DNA of 64,000 nt, from NCBI RefSeq assembly GCF_035784015.1, contig NZ_JALKOW010000001.1. One strand, given 5' to 3'. A model generated the notes under the pieces. The model ran no database searches. It was not told the origin of the DNA and worked only from the letters and a program-made list of their open reading frames with translations. The position numbers and the translations under genes were made by a program. The DNA is from Comamonas sp009360615. Lineage in GTDB: Bacteria; Pseudomonadota; Gammaproteobacteria; Burkholderiales; Burkholderiaceae_C. This document shows, piece by piece, positions 27,688-35,692 of the stretch. Position 1 is the stretch's first letter. Each line of letters starts with the position of its first letter.

Positions 27688-28811
27688 GTCAATCGAGTCC
27701 AGAGGGGATGCAGGATCCGTTCGAGGGCCTGGCTGTCGGCGACAGCCTGCATGTCACCGTTGCCGCCCGTGATGCGAGCACACTGACGCTGCGTTGCACC
27801 CGCGAGGCGCGGGCACAGGCTTGTGCCAGCGCCTCGCCGCAGATGGCAGACCGGCCTTCGGGCGGCGCGGTGCAGCCGCTGGACGTGGCCGCCCATCATG
27901 GCCTGACCCGGCTGCTGGCGGCCGTCAAGGAGCTGCCGCCGGTGCGCATGGGCGTGGTTCATCCCTGCGATGCCACCAGCCTGTCCGCCGCGCTTGACGC
28001 ACATCGGCTGGGGCTGATCGAGCCGGTCCTGATCGCTCCACGCGCCAAGCTTGAAGCGATTGCGCTGGCCCAGGGGTTCGAGCTGCAGGGGCTGCGCATC
28101 GAGGATGTGCCGCACAGTCATGCCGCTGCCGAGCAGGGTGCCAGGCTGGCCGCCTGCGGCGAGCTGGAAGGCTTGATGAAAGGCAGTCTGCACACCGACG
28201 AGCTGATGGCTGCTGTCGTCGCCGGCAGCGCCGGGCTGCGCACCAAGAGGCGTGTCAGCCATTGCTTCGTGCTGCAGACGGCCAGCTACCCGCGCCCCTT
28301 CATCGTCACCGACGCGGCCATCAATCTGGCCCCCGATCTGTTGCAGAAGGCCGATATCGCACGCAATGCCATCGAGCTCGCGCAGGTCCTGGGAGTGGCC
28401 AGGCCCAAGCTGGCCATTCTCGCTGCCGTCGAGACGGTCAACCCCAGCATGCCCGCGACGCTCGATGCAGCCGCGTTGTGCAAGATGGCCGACCGAGGCC
28501 AGATCACCGGAGGCGTGCTGGACGGACCGCTGGCTTTCGACAATGCGGTCTCCATGGAGGCCGCGCGCACCAAGGGCATCACTTCGCCCGTGGCCGGCCA
28601 GGCCGACATCCTGCTGGTGCCCGATCTGGAAAGCGGCAATATGCTGGCCAAGCAGCTGATGTACCTGGGCGGCGCCGCCAGCGCAGGCATCGTGCTCGGG
28701 GCCAAAGTGCCCATCGTGCTGACCAGCCGCGCGGATTCGCGCGAATCCCGCATTGCATCCTGCGCGATTGCGCTGCTGCTCGCACATCACTACCGGCAGA
28801 CGCCGCCCTGA
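27684..28811 (+). CDS. Phosphate acyltransferase (Pta/Ptb type) with remnant MaoC-like N-terminus
   Basis: This 375-residue protein's residues ~70-370 form a PTA_PTB domain (VRMGVVHPCDATSLSAAL, GSLHTDELMAAVV, ITGGVLDGPLAFDNAVS, LLVPDLESGNMLAKQLMYLGGA), which exchanges CoA for phosphate on acyl-CoA. Relatives annotated as enoyl-CoA hydratase/phosphate acetyltransferase carry a full N-terminal MaoC hot-dog domain; here only about 40 residues (FEGLAVGDSLHVTVAARD) resemble its last strands. It starts inside the DUF3141 stop codon (ATGA) and is followed by ackA, so acyl-phosphate is the likely shared intermediate. Acetyl versus butyryl preference is unknown. Confidence 0.85.
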   Translation: MSQSSPEGMQDPFEGLAVGDSLHVTVAARDASTLTLRCTREARAQACASASPQMADRPSGGAVQPLDVAAHHGLTRLLAAVKELPPVRMGVVHPCDATSLSAALDAHRLGLIEPVLIAPRAKLEAIALAQGFELQGLRIEDVPHSHAAAEQGARLAACGELEGLMKGSLHTDELMAAVVAGSAGLRTKRRVSHCFVLQTASYPRPFIVTDAAINLAPDLLQKADIARNAIELAQVLGVARPKLAILAAVETVNPSMPATLDAAALCKMADRGQITGGVLDGPLAFDNAVSMEAARTKGITSPVAGQADILLVPDLESGNMLAKQLMYLGGAASAGIVLGAKVPIVLTSRADSRESRIASCAIALLLAHHYRQTPP

Positions 28812-28882
28812 AAAGCATGGCCGATGGCGCCAGGCTGGCCGTTGCTGCAGTCTGTGCCCTGTCGGCAGACAAAGGTACTGCC

Positions 28883-30088
28883 ATGAGCAATTCCGTCATC
28901 ATCGTCCTGAACTGCGGCTCCTCGAGCATCAAGTTCGCCGTATTCGAGGCCGCCACGCCGCTGCCGCGCAAACCCCTGTGGAACGGCAAGGTGCAGGGCA
29001 TTGGCGGGCCCTGTCCCGATTTCGGCGAAACCGACGTCCCGCCCTTTGCCATCGAGCTGGGCGCCGAGAATCCTTATCGCGATGCGCTGCGCATCATTCG
29101 CGAGCGCATCACGGCGCGGCTGAAGGACCGGCCCGTGGCCGCGATCGCTCACCGGGTGGTGCATGGCGGCAGCAAGTATTTCGAGTCCACTCGCATTGAT
29201 GCGCAGGTGCTGAAGGACCTGCGCAGCTATGTGCCGCTGGCACCGCTGCACCAGCCGTTTGCGCTGGAGGCCATGGAGATCCTGCTGCGCGAGCGGCCCG
29301 ATATCGCGCAGATCGCCTGCTTCGATACCGGCTTTCATCACAGCTTGCCCAAGGTGGAGCAGATATTGCCGTTGCCCTACGAATGGTGGCAGCGCGGCGT
29401 GCGCCGCTATGGCTTTCACGGGCTTTCGTATGCCTATATGGCGACCGCGCTGGCCGAGCGTCATGGCGACAGGGCCAGGGGCCGCACCATCGTCGCTCAT
29501 CTGGGCAGCGGCGCCAGCCTCTGCGGCATGCAGCAGTTGCAGAGTATGGCGACCACCATGGGCTTCTCGGCCCTTGACGGATTGATGATGGGCACCCGTA
29601 CCGGTGCGCTGGACCCGGGGGCCGTGCTCTATCTGATGGAGATCGAGAAACTGACGCTTCAAGAGGTGGGGCGTCTGCTCTATCACGACTCGGGGCTGCT
29701 GGGCGTTTCGGGCATCTCGTCCGAGCCGCGCGTGATTCTGCGCCATGTCCGGGACCCGGGCGAGTCCGGCGAGCGTGCGCGCATTGCGCTGGATCTCTTT
29801 GTGCGCCGCATCGTGCGCGAGATCGGCTCGCTGGCTGCGGCGCTGGGCGGCCTGGACATGCTGGTGTTCACGGCGGGCATCGGCGAGCACAGCGGGGAGA
29901 TTCGCGCCCGCGTCTGCGCCGATCTGGCATGGCTGGGCCTGGCGCTCGATGAACAGGCCAATGCGGCCCATGCGCCCGTCATCTCAGCGGCCGGCAGCCG
30001 GGTGCTGGTGGGCGTGGAGCCCACGAACGAGGAATGGGTGGCCGGCCGCGACACCATGCGAATTCTTGCGCAGTCGACAACTGCGTGA
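28883..30088 (+). CDS. ackA: Acetate/propionate kinase
   Basis: This 401-residue ASKHA-fold kinase interconverts acyl-phosphate plus ADP with carboxylate plus ATP. Signatures are VLNCGSSSIKFAVFE at the N-terminus, HRVVHGG, ACFDTGFHHSLP, RRYGFHGLSY, IVAHLGSGASLCG, GLMMGTRTGALDPG and VFTAGIGEHS. The chosen ATG has AAAGG 7 bp upstream; the frame runs open upstream inside pta. Last gene of the phaC operon, 71 bp after pta. Confidence 0.95.
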   Translation: MSNSVIIVLNCGSSSIKFAVFEAATPLPRKPLWNGKVQGIGGPCPDFGETDVPPFAIELGAENPYRDALRIIRERITARLKDRPVAAIAHRVVHGGSKYFESTRIDAQVLKDLRSYVPLAPLHQPFALEAMEILLRERPDIAQIACFDTGFHHSLPKVEQILPLPYEWWQRGVRRYGFHGLSYAYMATALAERHGDRARGRTIVAHLGSGASLCGMQQLQSMATTMGFSALDGLMMGTRTGALDPGAVLYLMEIEKLTLQEVGRLLYHDSGLLGVSGISSEPRVILRHVRDPGESGERARIALDLFVRRIVREIGSLAAALGGLDMLVFTAGIGEHSGEIRARVCADLAWLGLALDEQANAAHAPVISAAGSRVLVGVEPTNEEWVAGRDTMRILAQSTTA

Positions 30089-30162
30089 TGCGCAGCCGCT
30101 GCGGCCCGGGTCTGCACTGTCATGACGCGGTGCACGGCGGAAAGCGGCCTGCATCGCCAGCC

Positions 30163-30423
30163 CTAACGGATGCCTTCGCCGTCCTGTGCCGGGTGTTGTC
30201 TGGCCGCATCGATGGTTGCCTGGATGGCGGCGCGTGCCTGAGGGCTGTTCTTCCAGCAACTGGAGCCCGTGAGGGCAGAGGCCTTGGCGACGATGTCCAG
30301 GGCATTGGCCTCACGCAAATGCGCGAAAGAGCCGTAGCCCAGGGATTCGAGCCGGCTCAGCACTGTGGGGCCCACGCCCTTGAGTGCTAGCAGTGATTGT
30401 CGTTCTTCGGTGGTGAATGGCAT
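30163..30423 (-). CDS. Small helix-hairpin-helix protein
   Basis: This 86-residue protein begins MPFTTEERQSLLALKGVGPTV and continues LSRLESLGYGSFAHLREA, a pattern of non-specific DNA-binding helix-hairpin-helix domains (LKGVGPTVLSRLESLG). No catalytic domain is attached. It lies 104 bp downstream of the ABC permease on the same strand and converges on ackA. Function unknown; DNA or nucleotide binding is inferred. Confidence 0.7.
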   Translation of the reverse strand: MPFTTEERQSLLALKGVGPTVLSRLESLGYGSFAHLREANALDIVAKASALTGSSCWKNSPQARAAIQATIDAARQHPAQDGEGIR

Positions 30424-30527
30424 GGGCGCAATCCTGAATCGGGAACTGGAGAGGTCTTCGGCACAAGCAGGCGGCTTGCGCCTTGTTGCTGGCGCAGCAG
30501 ACCGCGGGATGGGGCAGGAGGACGATA

Positions 30528-31655
30528 TCAGGCCATGCTGGACAAGGTCTTTCTGAACCGCATCAGCGACAGCCAGAACAGCACGGCACCTATGCCCGCC
30601 AGCCACAGAAAGGGCTTCCACACGGTTTCTATCCCGGCACCGCGGTACAGGATAGCCTGACCCAGCTCCACAAAATGCGTGGTGGGGGCGAACAGCATCA
30701 CGTCCTGCACCAGCCGTGGCATGGATTCGCGGGGGGTCATGCCGCCGGACAGCAGCTGCAGCGGCAGCAGCGTCAGCACCATCAGAAGGCCGAACTGCGG
30801 CATGCTGCGCGCCACGGTGGCCATGAAGATGCCCATGGCCGTGGTGGCGAACAGGCACAGTGCCGAACCCGCCATGAACAGCAGCAGGCTGCCTTCGATC
30901 GGCACCTTGAGCGCGCCGCGTACCACCAGATTCAGCGAAACTCCGGCGGCCATCAGCACGACGGCGCCCATGGACCAGACCTTGGCCAGCATGATCTCGG
31001 TGGGCGTCACCGGCATGACCAGCAGATGCTCGATGGTGCCGTGCTCGCGCTCGCGGATCAGTGCTGCCCCCGTGAGGATGATGGAAAGCATGGTGACGTT
31101 GTTGATGATCTGCATCAGTCCGCCGAACCAGATCTTGTCCAGGCCGGGATTGAAGCGCGCGCGCAGCTCCAGGTCCACGGGCAGGGCGCCGGCTCCGCGG
31201 TAACGCTGCACGAACTCGTTGATCTCGGCCAGCACGATCTGCTGCACATAGCCGCTGCCCGAGAATGCCTGGCTCATGCGGGTGGCATCGACGTTCAGCT
31301 GCAGCTCGGCCTTCTTGCCGGCCAGCACGTCGCGCTGGAAGTGGGGCGGGATGGTCAGCGAGAACGTGAAGTCGCCTGCATCCAGGCCGGGGTCCACGTG
31401 GCTGAAGTCCACCATCTGCGGCGGCATGAACTGGGGCGGGTAGAAAGCCGAGCGGATGCGCGCGGACAGCGGCGACTGGTCTTCGTCGACGATGGCGATC
31501 GGCGCCTTGTGCAGCGTATCGGGCATGGCCGTGGCCGCCGTGTACACGGAGGCCGTGAAGGTATAGACGATGAGCACCAGCATCACTGGATCGCGCCACA
31601 GGCTCCACAGCTCCTTGATGCCCAGGCGCCAGATATTTTTCAGGCTATGCCACAT
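30528..31655 (-). CDS. ABC-2 type transporter permease (YhhJ-like)
   Basis: This 375-residue permease has one N-terminal membrane helix (VMLVLIVYTFTASVYTA), a large extracytoplasmic domain (~50-170), then five C-terminal helices with LLSIILTGAALIREREHGTIEHLLVMPVTPTEIMLAKV, the classic ABC-2 region. It starts at 31655, behind GGAG. It ends an operon with a RbbA-like fusion, a membrane fusion protein and an outer-membrane factor, suggesting a drug or envelope-component exporter. Confidence 0.85.
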   Translation of the reverse strand: MWHSLKNIWRLGIKELWSLWRDPVMLVLIVYTFTASVYTAATAMPDTLHKAPIAIVDEDQSPLSARIRSAFYPPQFMPPQMVDFSHVDPGLDAGDFTFSLTIPPHFQRDVLAGKKAELQLNVDATRMSQAFSGSGYVQQIVLAEINEFVQRYRGAGALPVDLELRARFNPGLDKIWFGGLMQIINNVTMLSIILTGAALIREREHGTIEHLLVMPVTPTEIMLAKVWSMGAVVLMAAGVSLNLVVRGALKVPIEGSLLLFMAGSALCLFATTAMGIFMATVARSMPQFGLLMVLTLLPLQLLSGGMTPRESMPRLVQDVMLFAPTTHFVELGQAILYRGAGIETVWKPFLWLAGIGAVLFWLSLMRFRKTLSSMA

Positions 31656-31704
31656 GGTGTTTCTCCGTCGTAACAACGAGGGGCGGCCGCTGCCAGGGCA
31701 GCGA

Positions 31705-31791
31705 GCAAGGGCCGTCCCGCAGCGAGGCTGTCGTCCTCCTCCCGCGCAGCGAGAGAGGGGGAAGGCGCGCAGCGACTCAGGGGGAGCTTCA
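31705..31791 (-). repeat. Intra-operonic GC-rich repeat, copy A
   Basis: Read on the minus strand it begins a few bases after the stop of the RbbA-like gene: CTCCCCCTGAGTCGCTGCGC, then CCTTCCCCCTCTCTC, GGGAGGAGGACGAC, CTCGCTGCGGGACGGC and CCTTGCT. The same ordered words occur at 48012-48112, 58929-59005 and 63358-63442. It can form two GC-rich hairpins. Confidence 0.75.
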
Positions 31792-34581
31792 TCATTTTTC
31801 CTGTTTGGGCAGGGCCCAGATGGCGATGCCCATGATCACGGGAACGGCGATCAGCAGCGGCAGCAAGGTCGGCGCCAGATCGTGCAGGCCCAGCGCCTTG
31901 TTGAAGACGCCGCGGCTGATGGCGAACATATAGGTGGCCGGGTAGATCTCGCCGATCCAGCGGCCGGCACCTTCCAGCGAGGACACCGGATCGGTCAGGC
32001 CCGAGAATTGCGTCGCCGGAATCAGCGTGCCCAGCATGGCAAAGAACATGGCGGCAATCTGGCTGCGGGTGACGGCCGAGGCCAACAGGCCCATGCCCGT
32101 GGCAATGACGCTGAAGAGCAGGGCGGCCATGACGAGCAGCGGGAAGCTGCCGGTCATGGGCACGCCGAAGACGAAGACCGCCATGGCGCACATCAGAAAG
32201 AAGTTCAGCATGGCCAGCACCACATAGGGCAGTTGCTTGCCCAGCAGAAACTCGGTGCGGGTCACGGGAGTGACGTACAGGTTCACGATGGAGCCCAGCT
32301 CTTTTTCGCGCACCACGGCCAGTGCCGTCAGCATGGCGGGCAGCATCATCAGCAGCAGCGGAATCACGGCCGGCACCATGGCGGGCAGGCTCTTCACATC
32401 GGGGTTGTAGCGAAAGCGGGTTTCCAGGCTGACCTGGCTGCCCAGTTGCACGCCCAGGCGCTCGCGGGCCTGCTGTGCCAGCCAGAGCTGGTGCATGGCC
32501 TGAACATAGCCTTTGATGGTCTCGCCGCGCTGGGGCATGGCGCCGTCGAACCAGGCACCCACGGCGACCCGCGAGCCGCGCAGCAGGTCTCGCCCGAAAC
32601 CGGGTGGTATCTCGATGGCCAGTGCCAGCTCGCCGCTTTTCATGCGTCGGTCCAGGTCCGCATAGTCCTGGATGGGGGGCATTTCAATGAAATAGCGCGA
32701 GCCCGCGAGATTGTTCACGTAGTTCTGGCTGAGGGTGCTCTGGTCGCGGTCCAGCACCGCGAAACGCAGGTCCTCGACATCCATGCTGATGCCGAAGCCG
32801 ATCACCACCATCAGCACCATCGAACCCACCAGGGCCAGCGTGGCGCGCACGGGGTCGCGCCGCAGCTCCAGCGACTCGCGCCACAGATAGCTCCAAAGCC
32901 GTTGCAGGCTGAAACCCGGGCCGCTGGCGTGCGCTTCATCCATGGGAGCTTCCTGCGCATTATCCTGATGGGAATCCGCATGCTTCAATGCTGAAAATGT
33001 TGTCTCACGTGCGTAAACAGCTTCCTTTTTGATATCGAGCACCGGCGCTGCCTCGCCAGAGGCTTCGACCAGATAGCCGATGAAGGCCTCTTCCAGCGTG
33101 GCGGCGCCGCGTTTGGCAGTCAGTGCGTCGGGCCGGTCGCTGTCCAGCACCTTGCCCGCATGCATCATGGACATGCGGTCGCAGCGCTCGGCTTCATTCA
33201 TGAAGTGGGTGGAGATGAAGATCGTCACGCGGTCACGGCGCGACAGCTCGATCAGCAGGCGCCAGAACTGGTCACGGGCCACGGGGTCCACCCCCGAGGT
33301 CGGCTCGTCGAGAATCAGCAACTCCGGCTTGTGCACCATGGCCACGGCCAGCGACAGGCGCTGGCGCATGCCCAGCGGCAGATTGCCCGGCAGTGTCTCG
33401 CGCACCTCGGCAAGGCCGAAGCGGTCGAGCATTTCCCGAACCCGGGCGGGGATCTGGGCCGGCTCCACATGGAAGAGTTCGGCATGCAGCACCAGGTTCT
33501 GCAGCACGGTCAGCTCGCCGTAGAGGGAAAAAGCCTGCGACATATAGCCCACACGCCGGCGCGTGGCCACGTCATGCGGATCGATTTTCTTGCCGAACAG
33601 CCAGGCATCGCCCTCGCTGGCCGGCAGCAGGCCGGTCAGCATCTTCATGGTGGTGGACTTGCCGCAGCCGTTGGAGCCCAGAAAGCCGAAGATCTCGCCG
33701 CGCCGGATGCGGAAGTTCACATGGTCCACGGCTACGAAATCCCCAAAGCGCATGGTGAGGTCGCGTGCCTCGATGGCGATATCGTCATCGAGGGTCTGCA
33801 GCGGTGGGATCACCACGGCGGCATGGCCGCGTTTTTTTTCCTCGGGCAGAAGGGCGATGAAGGCGGCTTCGAGTGTCGCCATGCCGGTGCGAGCCAACAG
33901 CTCGGAAGGGGTGCCGGTGGCCAGAATCCGTCCGTCGTCCATCGCAGCCAGCCAGTCGAAGCGCTGGGCTTCGTCCATATAGGCCGTGGCCACGATCACG
34001 CTCATCCGTGGGCGCTGACTGCGTATGCGGTTGATCAGATCCCAGAATTGCGCGCGTGCCAGCGGATCGACACCGGTCGTGGGCTCGTCGAGAATCAGCA
34101 GGTCCGGGTCGTGGATGAGGGCGCAGCACAGTGCCAGCTTCTGCTTCATGCCTCCCGAGAGCTTGCCCGCAGGGCGGGAGAGGAATTTGTGCAGCCCCGT
34201 GCTTTGTGTCAGATCGTCGATGCGCGCCCGGCGCTCGGCCGCGTCATGGCCGAACAGACGCCCGAAGAACTGCAGATTTTCTTCCACCGACAGCGTGGGG
34301 TAGAGGTTCTTGCCCAGGCCCTGGGGCATGTAGGCAATGCGCGGACAGACGGCATCGCGGTGCTTTTTGCTGCGCATGTCGCCTCCCAGCACCTGCATCC
34401 CGCCGCCCTGGAGGGCGCGCGCTCCGGCAATCAGCGACAGCAGGCTGGACTTGCCCACGCCGTCGGGTCCGATCAGGCCGACCATGAGGCCCGCCGGAAC
34501 TTCCAGACTCAGGCCGCGCAGTGCCTGTGTCTTGCCGTAGGCGAGCGTCACGTCGCGCAATTGGGCTGCATGCTGGGTCAT
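31792..34581 (-). CDS. RbbA-like ABC transporter: two ATPase domains fused to a permease
   Basis: This 929-residue protein has domain 1 ATPase with Walker A GPDGVGKSSL near residue 38, signature LSGGMKQKL and Walker B LLILDEPTTGVDP; domain 2 with Walker A GSNGCGKSTT and an altered signature LPLGMRQRLSLAVA; then a C-terminal ABC-2 permease (from ~560) with MLTALAVVREKELGSIVNLYVTPVTRTEFLLGKQ. This architecture matches RbbA/YhiH. I give ATG 34581; a GTG at 34603-34605 in frame overlaps the preceding stop (GTGA) and is an equally reasonable coupled start adding 8 residues. It works with YhhJ-like, HlyD-like and TolC-like neighbours. Confidence 0.85.
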   Translation of the reverse strand: MTQHAAQLRDVTLAYGKTQALRGLSLEVPAGLMVGLIGPDGVGKSSLLSLIAGARALQGGGMQVLGGDMRSKKHRDAVCPRIAYMPQGLGKNLYPTLSVEENLQFFGRLFGHDAAERRARIDDLTQSTGLHKFLSRPAGKLSGGMKQKLALCCALIHDPDLLILDEPTTGVDPLARAQFWDLINRIRSQRPRMSVIVATAYMDEAQRFDWLAAMDDGRILATGTPSELLARTGMATLEAAFIALLPEEKKRGHAAVVIPPLQTLDDDIAIEARDLTMRFGDFVAVDHVNFRIRRGEIFGFLGSNGCGKSTTMKMLTGLLPASEGDAWLFGKKIDPHDVATRRRVGYMSQAFSLYGELTVLQNLVLHAELFHVEPAQIPARVREMLDRFGLAEVRETLPGNLPLGMRQRLSLAVAMVHKPELLILDEPTSGVDPVARDQFWRLLIELSRRDRVTIFISTHFMNEAERCDRMSMMHAGKVLDSDRPDALTAKRGAATLEEAFIGYLVEASGEAAPVLDIKKEAVYARETTFSALKHADSHQDNAQEAPMDEAHASGPGFSLQRLWSYLWRESLELRRDPVRATLALVGSMVLMVVIGFGISMDVEDLRFAVLDRDQSTLSQNYVNNLAGSRYFIEMPPIQDYADLDRRMKSGELALAIEIPPGFGRDLLRGSRVAVGAWFDGAMPQRGETIKGYVQAMHQLWLAQQARERLGVQLGSQVSLETRFRYNPDVKSLPAMVPAVIPLLLMMLPAMLTALAVVREKELGSIVNLYVTPVTRTEFLLGKQLPYVVLAMLNFFLMCAMAVFVFGVPMTGSFPLLVMAALLFSVIATGMGLLASAVTRSQIAAMFFAMLGTLIPATQFSGLTDPVSSLEGAGRWIGEIYPATYMFAISRGVFNKALGLHDLAPTLLPLLIAVPVIMGIAIWALPKQEK

Positions 34582-34601
34582 GGCAGATGGGGGCGAAGCG
34601 C

Positions 34602-35681
34602 TCACGAGGCCGAGGTGTCGCCGGTGCGCACCTCCAGCTGGGCCGGCCATGCGCGCTCTTTGTCGAGCTTGATCCAGGCCACGCCGGGCAGTCCTGTCTT
34701 GACCTGTGTCAGATGCTTGTGCAGCAGTTCCGGGGCGATGCGGGCCTTGACGCGGAACATCAGCTTCTGTCTTTCGCTGGCCGTCTCCACGGTCTTTGGG
34801 GTGAATTGGGCGGTGCTGGCGACAAACGACACCTGCGCCGGTATCACGTATTGCGGAGCCGCGTCCAGCACGATGCGCACCTCGGTGCCCAGGGCCACAC
34901 GGCCTGCCACGGTCTCGGGCAGGAAGAAGCTGATGTAGACGTCCGAGACATCCACCATATTGAGCACCTTGCCGCCCGCGCCGATCACCTCGCCGGGCTG
35001 GGCCAACCGGTATTGCACGCGCCCGTCACGCGGGGCGGTGAGTTCACTGTCCCTGACGTCGGCATCGATGCGCTGAACCGTGGCCGAGGCGGCCGCCACC
35101 GCGGATTCCGCGCCGATGGTCTGGGCCTTGGCTGCGTCAATCGCCGCCCTGGCGGCTGTCGCCTGGGCTTGTGCGGCCTTGAGTGCGGCCTGTGCACCCC
35201 GCACGCGTGCCCGGTCGTCGTCCAGCTCCTGTTCCGAGGAGGCACCCTCGCGCGCCAGTGTCTCGGAGCGCCTTGCGCGGCGCAGTGCTGCATCCAGCTC
35301 CGCCTCGCGTTGCGCAACCGTGGCCATGGTGGCTGCGTACTGGCTTTCACGCAGTGCGATCTCGGCACGCGCCGAGGTCACTGCATGAGAGGCACGTTCT
35401 CGCCCGGCGATGGCTTCGCGTTGCTGCGCCTGCAGGCTGTCGATCTGCATGCGCGCCAGGGGCTGACCGGCCTTGACGAAGTCGCCTTCCTGTACCAGGA
35501 CTTCGGCGATGCGACCTGCGTACTTGGTGGCGACGTCGATCTCGGTGGCTTCGATGCGGCCGTTGCCGCTGACCAGGCCTTCGGTTGCCTGCGTGCTGCG
35601 CCAATGCTGCCAGCCATAGGCACCCAGGCCGGCAGCGGCAACGATAAACGCGGCGATGGTGAGTTTCTTGTTCATGGACAT
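34602..35681 (-). CDS. HlyD/MacA-type membrane fusion protein
   Basis: This 359-residue periplasmic adaptor has a single N-terminal anchor (LTIAAFIVAAAGLGAYGW), a lipoyl half-motif GRIAEVLVQEGDFVKAGQPLARM, a long Ala/Gln/Arg-rich coiled-coil hairpin (~95-210), then the second lipoyl half and barrel (LTAPRDGRVQYRLAQPGEVIGAGG, YISFFLPETVAGRVALG). It bridges the inner-membrane ABC parts with the outer-membrane factor encoded just upstream. No strong Shine-Dalgarno is visible, so coupling with the upstream gene (11 bp away) is likely. Confidence 0.88.
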   Translation of the reverse strand: MSMNKKLTIAAFIVAAAGLGAYGWQHWRSTQATEGLVSGNGRIEATEIDVATKYAGRIAEVLVQEGDFVKAGQPLARMQIDSLQAQQREAIAGRERASHAVTSARAEIALRESQYAATMATVAQREAELDAALRRARRSETLAREGASSEQELDDDRARVRGAQAALKAAQAQATAARAAIDAAKAQTIGAESAVAAASATVQRIDADVRDSELTAPRDGRVQYRLAQPGEVIGAGGKVLNMVDVSDVYISFFLPETVAGRVALGTEVRIVLDAAPQYVIPAQVSFVASTAQFTPKTVETASERQKLMFRVKARIAPELLHKHLTQVKTGLPGVAWIKLDKERAWPAQLEVRTGDTSAS

Positions 35682-35692
35682 GGATTGGAGGA

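Noticed and set aside
33160..34938. 592-codon plus-strand frame over the ABC genes
   Set aside because: Shadow of the RbbA-like and HlyD genes, which carry Walker and signature motifs on the minus strand.
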